DNA of 64,000 nt from Knoxdaviesia capensis. Taxonomy: Eukaryota; Ascomycota; Sordariomycetes; Microascales; Gondwanamycetaceae. The DNA lies in the NCBI GenBank assembly GCA_001510575.1, contig LNGK01000004.1, forward strand, positions 725,989-789,988. Direction: 5' to 3'. Made by a program: the position numbers and the translations under genes. Each line of letters begins with the position of its first letter. The stretch's first letter is position 1. This document shows positions 23,293 through 33,951 of this stretch, one piece after another. Under the pieces are notes generated by a model. It did no database searches, was not told the DNA's origin, and saw only the letters and a list, made by a program, of their open reading frames with translations.

Positions 23293-24355
23293 AGGAGGAT
23301 CAAAAAGAGAGTTGAACTAAGACACCAGAGGTTCTAGGAGCCATGGCCGTGTGCAATAGAGTGTTAGGATCTTGCTTTCTGTCAAAAAGAGCTGGTTTCA
23401 ACAAGGCATATATGTCCCACATCACCGCCGATTCCACACAGTGATACGTGGCACCAGCAGCAAACAAGAAGGCCTAACCCGGGAAGACTTACGAAGTTGA
23501 GGACACGTGAAAACCAGCACAAAGCTTCCACTATTTCTTTTTCGCCCCCTCCCCCCTTCGTGATGGAGATTTCCAGGCACTCTTTAGCAGTGGAGCGGCA
23601 ACAGGGGACCTGCGAAACTCTCAGGGCGGCTCCTTGAAATGCAGTGAGGGGCGCAGTCTGTCAGATATCGGAGCGGGATAGGCGAAGCAAAAGAATGTCC
23701 GTGAAGCTGGAACCGCTGAGAACTAGATAGAATCAAGAAGCGAGGCAAGAAAAAAATGTGTAGAGAGGGAAGAAGTGAAGGGATCGTGACCGTTGGAGGC
23801 CGAGCTCGTCGAAAAGACGTCACCGCCACCCGGCCAAAAGTATATATGCAATATCCAGTTCCGGTTTAGGTGGGGATTAGTGGTTGCATCGGGGTTAAAC
23901 CCTTATTTCCTCGATCCTTCGCCACAAGAGGTACGGGACTCACATTGACGGAAGAGAAAGCACAGAAAAGCTTCATGAACATCAAGAATTCTAGCCCTGC
24001 ATAGAGCAGGCAGAGAGTATTTACATAGCACTCCAGATGCTATTTGGTATATAACATAGACTATCCTGCCATCCAATCACCACCCCCAAGAAGCATCTCC
24101 AGAATGCAAACATAGAGACAGAAGAAAAGAAGAAAACAAAAGAAAAGAAAACTCCAAAAGCCATGTCCAGATCCCAAGATTTTTTAACCCTTTTCATATG
24201 TGTCAGAGTGACAAAAAACAACCAACAAAAAAGTCCGCCATAAAAAAAGGATGTTTCTATAAAAACCAAACAAGAAGGGCACTGGGTGCGCGAGGGATAT
24301 AATTTTTCATAAGTACAAGAAACTAAAGGAGAAAAAAAGGAGAGCAGGAACCCCC
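23293..24355. other. FIT promoter and GH55 3' region
   Basis: 1.06 kb between two minus-strand genes, without a supported gene. TATA-like sequences are at about 23405 and 23836. A palindrome GGGTTAAACCC is at 23892-23902. The AT-rich part from about 24000 is the likely 3' untranslated region of GH55. Confidence 0.55.
23892..23902. promoter_or_regulatory. Palindrome GGGTTAAACCC
   Basis: A perfect 11-bp palindrome (odd centre) made of two telobox half-like arms, 600 bp upstream of the FIT start. The identical sequence recurs inside intron 1 of the alcohol dehydrogenase gene (43386-43396). Confidence 0.4.
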
Positions 24356-26992
24356 TCAAGACTGGAACAGTGCCAGCGTGGCACAGAAGTTATTGGGATT
24401 ATCCCGGTGCAGCGCCACTGCCAGCCCGTCAAACGTCACCATATTGACCGCGGCCTTGGTGCTGACGCCGTACAGGCTGACACTGCTCGACTCGACCGAG
24501 ATCATGTCGCGCTGGCAGTCCTCGGTGTCCAGGCACGTCTGCTTGTAGTTGTCGAAGAAGCTGTACAAGCCGCCGCCGTACAGGTACACGTCGGTCGAGT
24601 CGGTGACGCGGAACCCGAGCGTGCGCGCGCAGTTGGCGGCCGGCGGGCCCGCCACCCCGCACGTCACCGCAAAATCGGGGTCCTTGAACGTCGTGTTGAC
24701 CGTGAACGGCACCACCGCGTCCGGGTTGCCCTGGAAGTAGGCCGTCTCGGTCTGGATCAGCGCCAGGTACACGTTCTTCGCGTCGGAGATCTGGTAGTTG
24801 TACAGCACGTTGTGCTCCGACGACGTGCCCCACAGCCACGCGCCCTTGGCCGACTCGATCAGCACGCCGCGGCCGTTGTAGATGTTGATCTGGCTGTGGT
24901 CCGACAGGTCGAGCTCGTGGTCGGAGACCCAGAACCACGTGTTCTCGAGGTACGCCGACCCCGACGCCGTCAGGTGGAACAGCAGGAACGAGCCGATGCA
25001 CTCCGGGTCCGCGGCCGTGGTGGCCTCGGGCGTCTTCTTGCACTTGTCGGACTGCAACTGCGTGCCCGCCGAGCCACCGATGCGGAAGTGCACGTCCCAA
25101 AGACCCGCCGCGCCGGGCTTGGTGCCCTCCACGTTCCACTCCATCAGGATAGCACCGGCCTGGGCCCCGCGCGTCTCAATCATGAGGTCGCTCATCTCCA
25201 CCACTCCGACATCTCCAGGGTTGCCAACCCGGAAGACCGGCTTCGGGTTGTTCTGGTCCTTGAAGAACGAGTCGCCGCCCGCCATCAGCAGCGGCCAGGC
25301 CTCTCCCACAATGCGGATGTTCTTGGGCACCTGGATGGTCTTGGTGATGACATAGGCGCCGTGGTCGAAGTAAACGATCTGGTCGGTTGTGACCGAGTTG
25401 AAGATGGCCTGGATGGCATCCGAGTCATCGCTGACTCCGTCACCCTTGGCGCCCTGGTCCTTGACGTGAACGAACTTGGACACGTCGACGTTGGCATACT
25501 GCGGCTTGGACTTGGTGAACACCCGGCCAGTGGCAGGGTCCAGCAGAGCTGCAGGCTTGGTCGGGGGGGCCGTCTGCGCAGCCTGGACGATCTGCTGGAG
25601 ACCGTAACCCTGGTACGTGTGTCCCTGGAGGAACGAGGCAATGACCTGGTTGCCAGGGAGGAGAGCCGCGTTGGTGGCAGTGCTGAACACCGCAATCGGG
25701 ACATTCTCTGACACGTCCACGTTGTCCAGCACCAGGGTGTGGTTGCTGAAGGAGCTAGACGGGTCGTAGGCGGTAGTGACAGCCTTCTCGGTGTTGCTGA
25801 ACTTACTGTCCAGGACCAGGACAGAACCAACGTTCTGGATGGCGCCCATCTCAATGCCAATGCCGCAGTTGTTGACCTCAAGGCCGTGGAAGGCCCAGGC
25901 CCAGTTCCAGTTCATGAAGATGGCCGTCTTGCAGTTGTTGAACTTAAGGTTGCGCGTGGTGAACTGCTGGTTACCAAAGAAGGCACCGTACTTTCCACCG
26001 TTGAAAGTCAGGTCGGTCATGAAGCCTCCCGAGCCGTTGTCCATGAAGATTCCCTGCTGGGCATTGTCATCGCCACCATCGGTGCGCATGTTGAACTCAA
26101 TGTTCTGCAGAGATGTGGCCTGGGCAACCTGCCAGTGAATGCCGGTACCCCGGCTGACCGGCATATCCGTCATGTCGAGAACAAAGTTGCGGACCTGGCG
26201 GAAGAAGTTGTTCTGGTTGGTGAACCAGTTGTTGCCAAACGAATCATACGGATCAGAGTCCAGCACCGCCATGCCCTCAAAGTTGGGCAGCGCCTTGATG
26301 ATGGGGCGGTTCTTGAGATCGCCAACCATGTGGGTGTAGTAGTACATGATTATGGGGGAGCTGACGCGGTACGTTCCCGATGGGAAGAAGACAATCGCCG
26401 GAGTGGTGGTGCTGGAGTCACAGCCCTGGCCACAGCGGTTACCATTGGTGATGGCGGCATTGATAGCGGCAGTATCATCAGCGACTCCATCGCCAACAGC
26501 ACCAAAGTCCTTGACGTTGCGGAAGACCTGGTAGTCAGTTCTGGGCGAGGGATAGGCAACCTGGCCCTGGCGCTTGATGACCGAGAACCACCACGGACCG
26601 TCGGAGGAAACCTCCGGGTCCTCTTCAGTGGTGGGAGGAACAGAGGTAGGGCTGGTAGAGACAGGAGTGGAAGAGGCAGTGAGGGTAGTGCGCACACCGG
26701 CAGAAGGAGTGCTAGAAGTCGGGACGACAACGGGAGTGTTGACGGGAGGAACGGCCTCGGGGGTATCGACAGGAGGAGAATAAGTGGTAGCAATAGGGGC
26801 CACGTTGATGGAGGAGCTCACGGCAGGCTCCGGCACGACCGGCGGAGCGGGAGCGTTGCCGTCGCTAGGATTCACCGACTCAGCGGGAACATTGGGAAGG
26901 CCACATGAGGAGCCCTCCACAGGCAGACACGCTGCGGGAAGAGAAAAGAGACGTAGTCCCACAAAGAGGACAAGAAGAGTCGAGGACACCAT
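24356..26992 (-). CDS. Secreted GH55 exo-beta-1,3-glucanase
   Basis: A single exon of 878 residues. Residues 1-23 form a signal peptide (hydrophobic core, cleavage near AAC-LP). A Thr/Ser/Pro/Val-rich linker runs from about 30 to 135. Two pectate-lyase-like right-handed beta-helix domains follow, opening at about 155 (VFRNVKDFGAVGDGVADDTAAI) and about 505 (KFVHVKDQGAKGDGVSDDSDAI). This is the tandem ribcage architecture of GH55. The block LMEWNVEGTKPGAAGLWDVHFRIGG in the second domain lies in the region that carries catalytic acids in the family. The length fits (usually 750-950, longer here through the linker). Such enzymes release glucose from laminarin or wall glucan outside the cell. A reverse-strand TATATATT-like box at 27172-27180, about 180 bp upstream, is the likely TATA element. 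Confidence 0.95.
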   Translation of the reverse strand: MVSSTLLVLFVGLRLFSLPAACLPVEGSSCGLPNVPAESVNPSDGNAPAPPVVPEPAVSSSINVAPIATTYSPPVDTPEAVPPVNTPVVVPTSSTPSAGVRTTLTASSTPVSTSPTSVPPTTEEDPEVSSDGPWWFSVIKRQGQVAYPSPRTDYQVFRNVKDFGAVGDGVADDTAAINAAITNGNRCGQGCDSSTTTPAIVFFPSGTYRVSSPIIMYYYTHMVGDLKNRPIIKALPNFEGMAVLDSDPYDSFGNNWFTNQNNFFRQVRNFVLDMTDMPVSRGTGIHWQVAQATSLQNIEFNMRTDGGDDNAQQGIFMDNGSGGFMTDLTFNGGKYGAFFGNQQFTTRNLKFNNCKTAIFMNWNWAWAFHGLEVNNCGIGIEMGAIQNVGSVLVLDSKFSNTEKAVTTAYDPSSSFSNHTLVLDNVDVSENVPIAVFSTATNAALLPGNQVIASFLQGHTYQGYGLQQIVQAAQTAPPTKPAALLDPATGRVFTKSKPQYANVDVSKFVHVKDQGAKGDGVSDDSDAIQAIFNSVTTDQIVYFDHGAYVITKTIQVPKNIRIVGEAWPLLMAGGDSFFKDQNNPKPVFRVGNPGDVGVVEMSDLMIETRGAQAGAILMEWNVEGTKPGAAGLWDVHFRIGGSAGTQLQSDKCKKTPEATTAADPECIGSFLLFHLTASGSAYLENTWFWVSDHELDLSDHSQINIYNGRGVLIESAKGAWLWGTSSEHNVLYNYQISDAKNVYLALIQTETAYFQGNPDAVVPFTVNTTFKDPDFAVTCGVAGPPAANCARTLGFRVTDSTDVYLYGGGLYSFFDNYKQTCLDTEDCQRDMISVESSSVSLYGVSTKAAVNMVTFDGLAVALHRDNPNNFCATLALFQS

Positions 26993-27171
26993 GATGACGC
27001 AGAGAGATGGTCTCCGAGATGGTAACCTTAAGTGCTGGGTGGTGGGGTAGAGAGGGTGTGAGCTTCTCCAGTCCTGCTTGAGATGGGCTCGAGTTGGTTA
27101 GCAAAAGAACATGAGGTATAGAGAACCAAGTCACAAGTGTCAGATCATGGTGGTGGTGAGATGGGGGACCG

Positions 27172-27180
27172 AATATATAG
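27172..27180 (-). promoter_or_regulatory. TATA element of the GH55 gene
   Basis: On the minus strand the sequence reads CTATATATT about 180 bp before the ATG at 26992. The position suits a fungal TATA box. Confidence 0.5.
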
Positions 27181-28392
27181 CCATCATGAAGGACAAAGAA
27201 AAGGGGGTAGGAGTCAGAGTCAGAGAGAGGGAGAGGGAGGGAGTTCGAGAGGAACAAGACGAATGGGCATGTCCGGTGGGTTGAAACGAGCAGTGCCAAC
27301 ACACACCCACCCACCAAGATGCAAGAATGGGGGCAGCAATGGAAGAAGGGTTGGGAAGCCAAATGGAATGAAGGTGGAATGTGTGTCTTAGCAGTCAAAC
27401 AGCAGCTGGGCCGGGAGGCAAAGCCCGTCAGGCCCGCAACACCAGTAGACTTATTCACTCGAGAGCCAATGGAGAAGGTCGGGGCTTCAGCAATCCACAG
27501 CCACCCATCTCACCACCAACCGATGCATAGGCTCTGGAATTCCAGTGCCAGCTGGTCTCCCACGTTTCATATATCCATCCAGCAGGTCTTTGCAGGGAGA
27601 TGACTTGGCAGATGCTGGTGCCAGGAATGTGGTGAAAACTCAGTCATCAGGGACGGCTCTTCGCCTCATCATTGCATAATTGTTCTTTCCTGTAGCTTTT
27701 CGTTCATTCTCTGTGTGCTCGGACTGGAAACCCTCTTTCAAACTCCAAGGGAGCCCGTCCTGCACAAGACCTGCATCTTTGTGGTCGTGTGGTGCAGTCC
27801 ACGAGACAGAGAACATCCTGGTGGAGGGGAACATTCTTTGATTCACGGAGGCATTCAAGGGCGGGAGACGGCAGAAAAAAAAGAAAAAAAGACAAACGCT
27901 TTGCCACGCAGAACAAGCCAGGACTTCCTGGAAGACTTTTCCCACTTGACCCAAATTGGGGGTTCAGTTAAGACATAGGAGTATTTCTACCTTCTAGGAG
28001 AGTATCTTACCGTGACTGAGAGATGAATTTTGTGGAAATGAAAAAGGCCAAAAAGCACCGTTTTTGGTAACAATATGGGGGGAAAGTGGTGATGATAGAG
28101 AAAGGAACGAAACGAAACACTTCTGTGCTAAAGCTATGACCCTGTCAAAGAATGGATAAGGAAATGAATGGATGCTTTCGAAGCAGAAGACGAGAAGAGA
28201 AGAAAGAAAGTTGCCAAAAAAAACTTATTTATAGAAGAGAATGATAACCCGGGGGAAAGCGTTTGTGTATAAGAAGATGAATCTGTTTTTCTTTTTTTCT
28301 TTCTATAACAACAAAAAAGTCCAGCTAGGAAAAAGGAACGAATGGTGGTGAGTCCCAGTTGGGCCAACCAAACAGAAAAAGGAATGAAAAAA

Positions 28393-28412
28393 ATATATAT
28401 ATATATATATAT
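28393..28412. repeat. AT microsatellite
   Basis: About ten AT units in otherwise mixed sequence, inside the putative intron or downstream region of the isolated exon at 28764-28871. Confidence 0.85.
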
Positions 28413-28763
28413 AAACAGAAGCGAAAGTGAGGGTATGTAAACTCACACAGAGAGTGAATAGTAAAGCAAGAGGAGGATCAGATCCAACGGATGAGGAGGC
28501 AAAGGGAAGAGGAAGAGAGGACGTCCCACGAGGGGGATACTCGGGTCAAGATGGGATGATATATATACTTATATGCCAGGAAGGAGTTGTAGATGGGTGA
28601 GTGGGGTGTGTGATGCCGTGAACGGTCCAATGTGGCGGCGGCGGCGACAGATTGAAAGGAGCACAAGCAATATGGCACAGGCCGAAGTGATATGTGTGAG
28701 GAGGAGAGGATGCATAGTACAAGATGCTATCTGAGCTTTTGGCCCCTGGCCGTCCAAGCTTAC

Positions 28764-28871
28764 CTGGTGAGCAGTCGACGACGATCTTCCCGGAAGGGCC
28801 ACCCACGAAGAATCAGACGAATCCTCGGAGCCCTGGGTTGGGGGCGTTGAGGCAGCGAATCCGCGCGCCAT
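28764..28871 (-). CDS. Possible first coding exon of an unrecognised minus-strand gene
   Basis: On the minus strand an ATG in good context (cgaagATGG) opens 36 codons rich in Ser, Asp and Pro. They end exactly at a consensus donor, CACCAG|GTAAGC, phase 0, with CT-rich leader-like sequence upstream. If read through, the frame continues for 64 more codons into a hydrophobic, Arg-ended tail and then stops, so a 100-residue product is an alternative. I could not find a convincing partner exon between 27 and 28.7 kb. No family is recognised. Confidence 0.28.
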
Positions 28872-31286
28872 CTTCGAGTTTGACGGAGCGTTAAAGCCCA
28901 GCCGCCTTTGTCTTGTCGGGCAGTACCTAGAAACCTCCCGCCGAGAGAGAGAGTGTGTGTGTGTGGCCCGTCACGATGTGCTTCACTTGTTGTCACCTCT
29001 TCAGCTGCTCGGGAGATTGACGAGAAACTCGGCCGGGCATAAGACAAAAGAAACAAGCGCGTTTCAACAGAGGAACGAATGAAAGTCCCGGGAGGAACAA
29101 AACGATCAAAAGAAGGAGGGTCCGGGGACAGACAGCGGCGCGTCAGGAACAAAGGCGTCGAACGGAGGCCCATAAACGCTTCACTCGGTGATGTGACAGT
29201 GGTGATTCCGTCCAATGTCGACAGAAGCTTCACCCGCGACCGACTAATGGACATAAGTTCTTGATAGGAGGCAAGCCGGGGTGTGGGATGTGTACCAAGA
29301 GAGGTTGATTCTCCTATTGTAAACTAAGCGGGAAAAAGATCAAAAGAGAAAAATCATGCGAGCCGAACATCCCAGCCAGATCCAAAAATGCTGCAGCCGT
29401 GAGGATCCCGGCCTAATACAAATCAGGCCTAGTCAAGGGGCCAGGCTATTGCCGCAGCTCGTCGAGTTAAGAGTGAAGCTAGGCACCATGATTGGGCGGA
29501 GTGAGCGGGCTGATCCCAGCAGACAAGTCTCATGTACTATAAGTACAGTTGAGAGGCGACAGCACACGCACACCCTCTCACACGCAGAAGAAAGGCACAA
29601 AAAGCAAGAAAAAAAGCAGGAAGAGTTCAGGGAGACACGAGCGTTCAGCTGGACTTACTGAAGATTTAGGAGTATCCTTTTTTTTTTTCTTTTTTTTTTG
29701 CTGGCTCTTGGAGGTCTTACCGCACTCAGCCCGGCGCAACCTGTGACAATCATAGGAGAATAAAAAGAAACAAAAGGCGATGATCCGGAGAGTGGAGACA
29801 ACTGGACTGACTGGGTGAGCAAACTGTGATTAGCAGTCAAGCCACATTTCCCCAGAATCGGCGCAATTGGGTGGCATCAGATGGGCGAAAGGCAACGCTC
29901 TGAAACACACGAGATAGCTGCAGAGTCCACAGTCCACAACAACTGCAACTTGGAGGAGGCGAGAAGAGACTGTTCCTGCAGTTCAAGGTAGGACATCTTT
30001 GTACTCTCGAGTCGAGCGTATTCTCTCCGAAAGCACAGACAGGGCCGAACATCTTCGCCCAGAACAGCCCAACTCGGCCAAGCCAAGCCTGAACCTGCAC
30101 GCACTCCCGCCAAACGCAGAAAGTACTAGCAGCCTCACAGGCGACGAAGATCATTGATCGTCATGATGACCGGGTCCCGACCGACCGACCGCTGGCGTGA
30201 TCCCGGTGTTAAACCCCCAATATAGCGTAGTAGTGGGTTGACAGCCGTTTGTTCGTTCGTTTGGTTTGGTCGTTCTCCTTAAAAAGGAGAGGAAAATCCA
30301 CTCTGTGTCTCTGCAGGTGCCAAGGGGTCGCGTTTCATGCGCCACCAGCCAACCACATTTGCCCGTCCAGCCTGGACTGGATTTTTATGCGCCAAAGGAG
30401 AGACGAAGGGAACAGCGAGAGAGTGCGTGCGAGGGAGGCATAGGCAGAGCGCCACGTCATGGCCTACCCAGAAGCATACTGGATGTGTAAGGACACTGTA
30501 CAGTACACTCCTCGTAGAGTCGCCGGCTCAGCTGGTCAACCCCAACCCTTTATCTCGGCGTGTTCCAGACATCGCAGTCGCACACATCAGCAATGCATAC
30601 AGCCCAATGTATCTGGTCTCGGCGTCGCCACCGAGACTCGGCGCACAGCCGGGTGTGTCTGGCTCTCGCTGTCGCGTTCCCTTGTTAGTCCTTGAGTGTT
30701 TCTGATGGTCTCTCACGCAACCGTGTGTCTCTTGTGTGCATATCTTCTCTCTGTCGTCCGCTTATTCCGTTGGTCAGGACATGCTCATGCCTTGGACATC
30801 CACATATCCTGCGGGGTGGGGACTCGGCCCTGGTTCGGTGCAAGTGGGCCGATACCCAGGAAAATAGGAGGAATATATCGCTGCTTGGACGCATGTTAGT
30901 GGCTGAGGTGAGCCGCTTCTTCAAACATCGTTGAGAACACGCATCAGCCTGACTCACCAGCAGAAGAGACAGGCACAGAGAGAGAGAGGGACTGGGACAT
31001 GATGAAGGACGGGAAAAGTGGACGCAGATTCTGTGGGTGCTGACTGTGTTGGTGGTTGCAGGATTCATGCAGTTGTCGAATGTGTGGAAGTAAGTAAGTA
31101 GCGACTTATGCTTAAAGACGAAGATGGAAGAAGATCGATACATGGATGATGTTAGGAACAAGAAGGATTTTCATCCGATAGATTAATAACACCTGTGAAA
31201 CGTCGACGACGATGCAGTTTAATTAGGGCATGCTCCTATCAGATGGAAGAAGAAGGAGCACTACCATCGTCAGGTGTCTAACCCCC

Positions 31287-31294
31287 AACCCTAA
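31287..31294 (-). promoter_or_regulatory. Telobox downstream of the dehydrogenase
   Basis: AACCCTAA, 216 bp beyond the stop of the minus-strand dehydrogenase. No gene start is evident nearby. Confidence 0.4.
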
Positions 31295-31509
31295 CGAATT
31301 CGCAGCACGGGAAGGACATCACATCAACGGCCTCGGTGTTTGCAGGTAAATCTTGCGTTTGATTTGATTTCTAGCATGTCAGGGGGTATCCAGAGACTGT
31401 TGAAGGTTCTTCTGCAGGGCTGGCAGATCGGCAGCATCACCGCCCGCCAAATGCACCAGCCCGCGCCCACCCAAAGCACCTGCAACCACCCGTGCACACC
31501 GCCGCTGCC

Positions 31510-32448
31510 TCACAGATCGGTACTAGTGATAACCGGCTTCCACTCCTCGAGCAGTGCCAGCATCTCCTCGCACTTCTGCTTGACCTCCTCGTAGCAGTCG
31601 ACGCCCAGCGGCATTCTGAACGGCACCTCCCGGCCCGCCGCACACCCCTCGCCGCGCACCAGGTCCGCAATCACCTGCACCGCCTTGATCGGGTCGCCGG
31701 GCTGGCTGCCCGACGAGCCGGCGACCGCGTTGATGGCCGGCGTCCAGACCGGCGTGTACGCCGAGTCGGCCGGCGCGACCGCGGCCAGGTTGGCCGGCGA
31801 GAGCAGCAGCGTGCGGAAGCGGCCCGGCTCGATCAGGAGCGTCTTGATGCCGAACGGCCGCGTCTCGGCGCACACAGCCTCGGCCAGCGCTTCCAGCGCG
31901 AACTTGGACGCGGCGTACGCGCCGACGAACGCGTGCGTCACCCACCCGCTCAGCGAGCCGATGAACACCAGCGAGCCGGAGCCGCGGGCCCGCATGTGCG
32001 GGATGATTGCCCGCGTGGTCTTCATCGCGCCGAACGAGTTGGTTTCGAACTGCGAGAGCAGCTGCTCGTGCCTATACCACAGACGCAAAAAAAAAGTTAG
32101 CAGGCTCACAACGATGTTGACCACCAGGAGGTCTCGTCACAACGAGAAGAAAACACACACTTACGAAATCCCCTCCTGCGCACCCGACAAGACGAAGCCC
32201 GCGTTGTTCACCAGCACGTCGATGTGTCCGTAGATGGCAATCGCCTCTGCAATAGTCTTGTTGATCGACTCCTGCGAGTCCGTCACGTCCAGCTGGAGCG
32301 TCGCGGCGCCCGCCTTCTGCAGCTCCGCCATCGTGGCCGGGTTGCGCGCCGTGGCGATCACCCGGTCGCCGATGCCCAGCAGGTGCGCGGCCAGCAGCGC
32401 GCCGAAGCCCGACGAGCAGCCGGTGATCAGCCAGGTGAGTTGCGGCAT
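31510..32448 (-). CDS. Short-chain dehydrogenase/reductase (SDR, classical type)
   Basis: Exons 32448-32165 and 32071-31510 encode 281 residues, with a 93-bp intron (GTAAGT donor, CTAAC branch, TATAG acceptor). The cofactor motif TGCSSGFG is at 9-16, DV at 54-55 and NNAG at 81-84. The active site is S134, Y147 and K151 (YAASK). The Arg/Ala pair after the first strand (ATARN) suggests NADP(H) preference. Family members reduce or oxidise small carbonyl or alcohol substrates; the substrate cannot be told from sequence. Relatives of this type are often annotated as oxidoreductases with unknown role in moulds. A TATAAA on the minus strand (32634-32629) is 181 bp upstream. No secondary-metabolism neighbours are present. 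Confidence 0.93.
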
Positions 32449-33951
32449 TTTTGGATGTTTGTGTGTGTGTCTTTGTCGGTGTGAGGGGAGATATTGGACT
32501 GTGGAGAGTAATCAGGGTGTCTGGGCCGGAGAAGAATGTTCTGAGAGCTGTTTGGTCACTTGGAGTGAGGGCTTCTGGAATGAAAACCTCCCATCCTATC
32601 GAGAACAACAGAGCGAGACACGGCCCAATTTATAGAAAAGAAAAATCAACTGACATCCGCAGGAAACTAGGCCGCGATAGTGTGACAGTGTAGACTAGAA
32701 ACAACAAGAATCATGGTCGCACCTGGCGGGAGAGCAGGAAACTCCCCAAAAAATCAGTTTTGCAGAATCCATCACCAAGTTGCAGCAACTGAACTGCACT
32801 GGCATCTCCCGCCGGGATACTTTAGGACCTATGTATCGCCGGTTGCGGAATCCAGAGCCACCGTAGCCCGGGATCGACTATCGTTCAATGGCCGTCTTAC
32901 TTTTGTTTCTCTGTGCTCTTGGGTCGAAATTCTTTTTGGCAAATCGCCCGAGTTGGCCGAACATTCACGGCCGACTATACTAAGTTTGCTGGTGCGCTGT
33001 ATATTTCATTTTATGTGCATCGCGCTTCGTGCGCTGCTCCCCACCTATTTCAACTGTCACCATGGCTTCAGCCGCTAGACGAGTTCTTTTTTACTTATTT
33101 ATTTTAAAATTGGGGTCCCCAGGTGAGTCACCCCGGCGTTCCTTCATCCCGCACCACTGGGCTGGTTGGAAATCAACGAGCAACCGTGCAAATCTCAGGG
33201 AAGCCCTGAGTTTTTCGCGGAGATATCGTTAAACTCCAGCATCAAAGTTCAGATAACACTCTGCATGCACCCAAGACGAAAAGAAGCTGGATTGAGGGGT
33301 ATTGCGGCGCACAAACATCTAGGCCTTCGAAATCTTCCCCGCGTTCAAATCAATCAGATGATGGTGACGTGTGGTTCACGATAATTCAAGACACATAATA
33401 GAGCGAGCGGTATACATAAATCGGACGCAAACCAGTCACAGCAGTTTAGACGGAATCAAGTATATACATCATTCTTTACAGACCAAAAAATTTCAAGAAA
33501 AAACAGAACCAAAGTCATCTGGCTACTTTCCAAGACGACCGACCCCCCAAAAAAAGAGCACATAACGCACGGTCTAAACGGCAAAGGGGAAAATTCAAAA
33601 GACGACCGACCCGACAACGCACAGAAACAGGGGGGGAAAAAAAGGCATCCTAGATGAAAAACGGGAAGCACGCTGGCGGACGAGAAAAACGAAAACGAGC
33701 TATCTACAAGCAGCAGACCAAAAACTTCAAAAGAGACAAACAAAGGAAAAGAAAGACGCGAAGGCATAGGGGGAAAAGTTGCTCATTGTTATCCGTGTTT
33801 CAAGGTGTATCTGTGAACCAGCTGAAACTGAGAAAATCTATCCGTTAAAAGAAGATAGTCGTGAATCGTGAGAGGACGAGGGAAAGGAAGAAGAGAAGAA
33901 GAGAAAGAGAGAATCGGTTATAAGCTGAGGCACGTCGAGCAACGAGAGAAG
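32449..33951. other. SDR promoter and F-box/WD40 3' region
   Basis: 1.5 kb without a supported gene. The part from about 33380 is A-rich on the plus strand, consistent with the 3' untranslated region of the minus-strand F-box/WD40 gene. Nothing else is recognised. Confidence 0.55.
32629..32634 (-). promoter_or_regulatory. TATA box of the SDR gene
   Basis: TATAAA on the minus strand, 181 bp before the ATG at 32448. Confidence 0.5.

Larger units (their letters stand above)
26993..31509. other. 4.5-kb gap between GH55 and the dehydrogenase
   Basis: It contains the GH55 promoter, an AT microsatellite (28393-28412), one isolated exon-like ATG frame (28764-28871), a TATAAG-type core promoter candidate near 29535, a telobox at 31287 and a copy of TGTACAGTAC at 30497. 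No complete gene could be assembled. Confidence 0.5.

Noticed and set aside
24407..25711. 434-codon open frame on the plus strand
   Set aside because: It is antisense to the GH55 gene and has no domain features.
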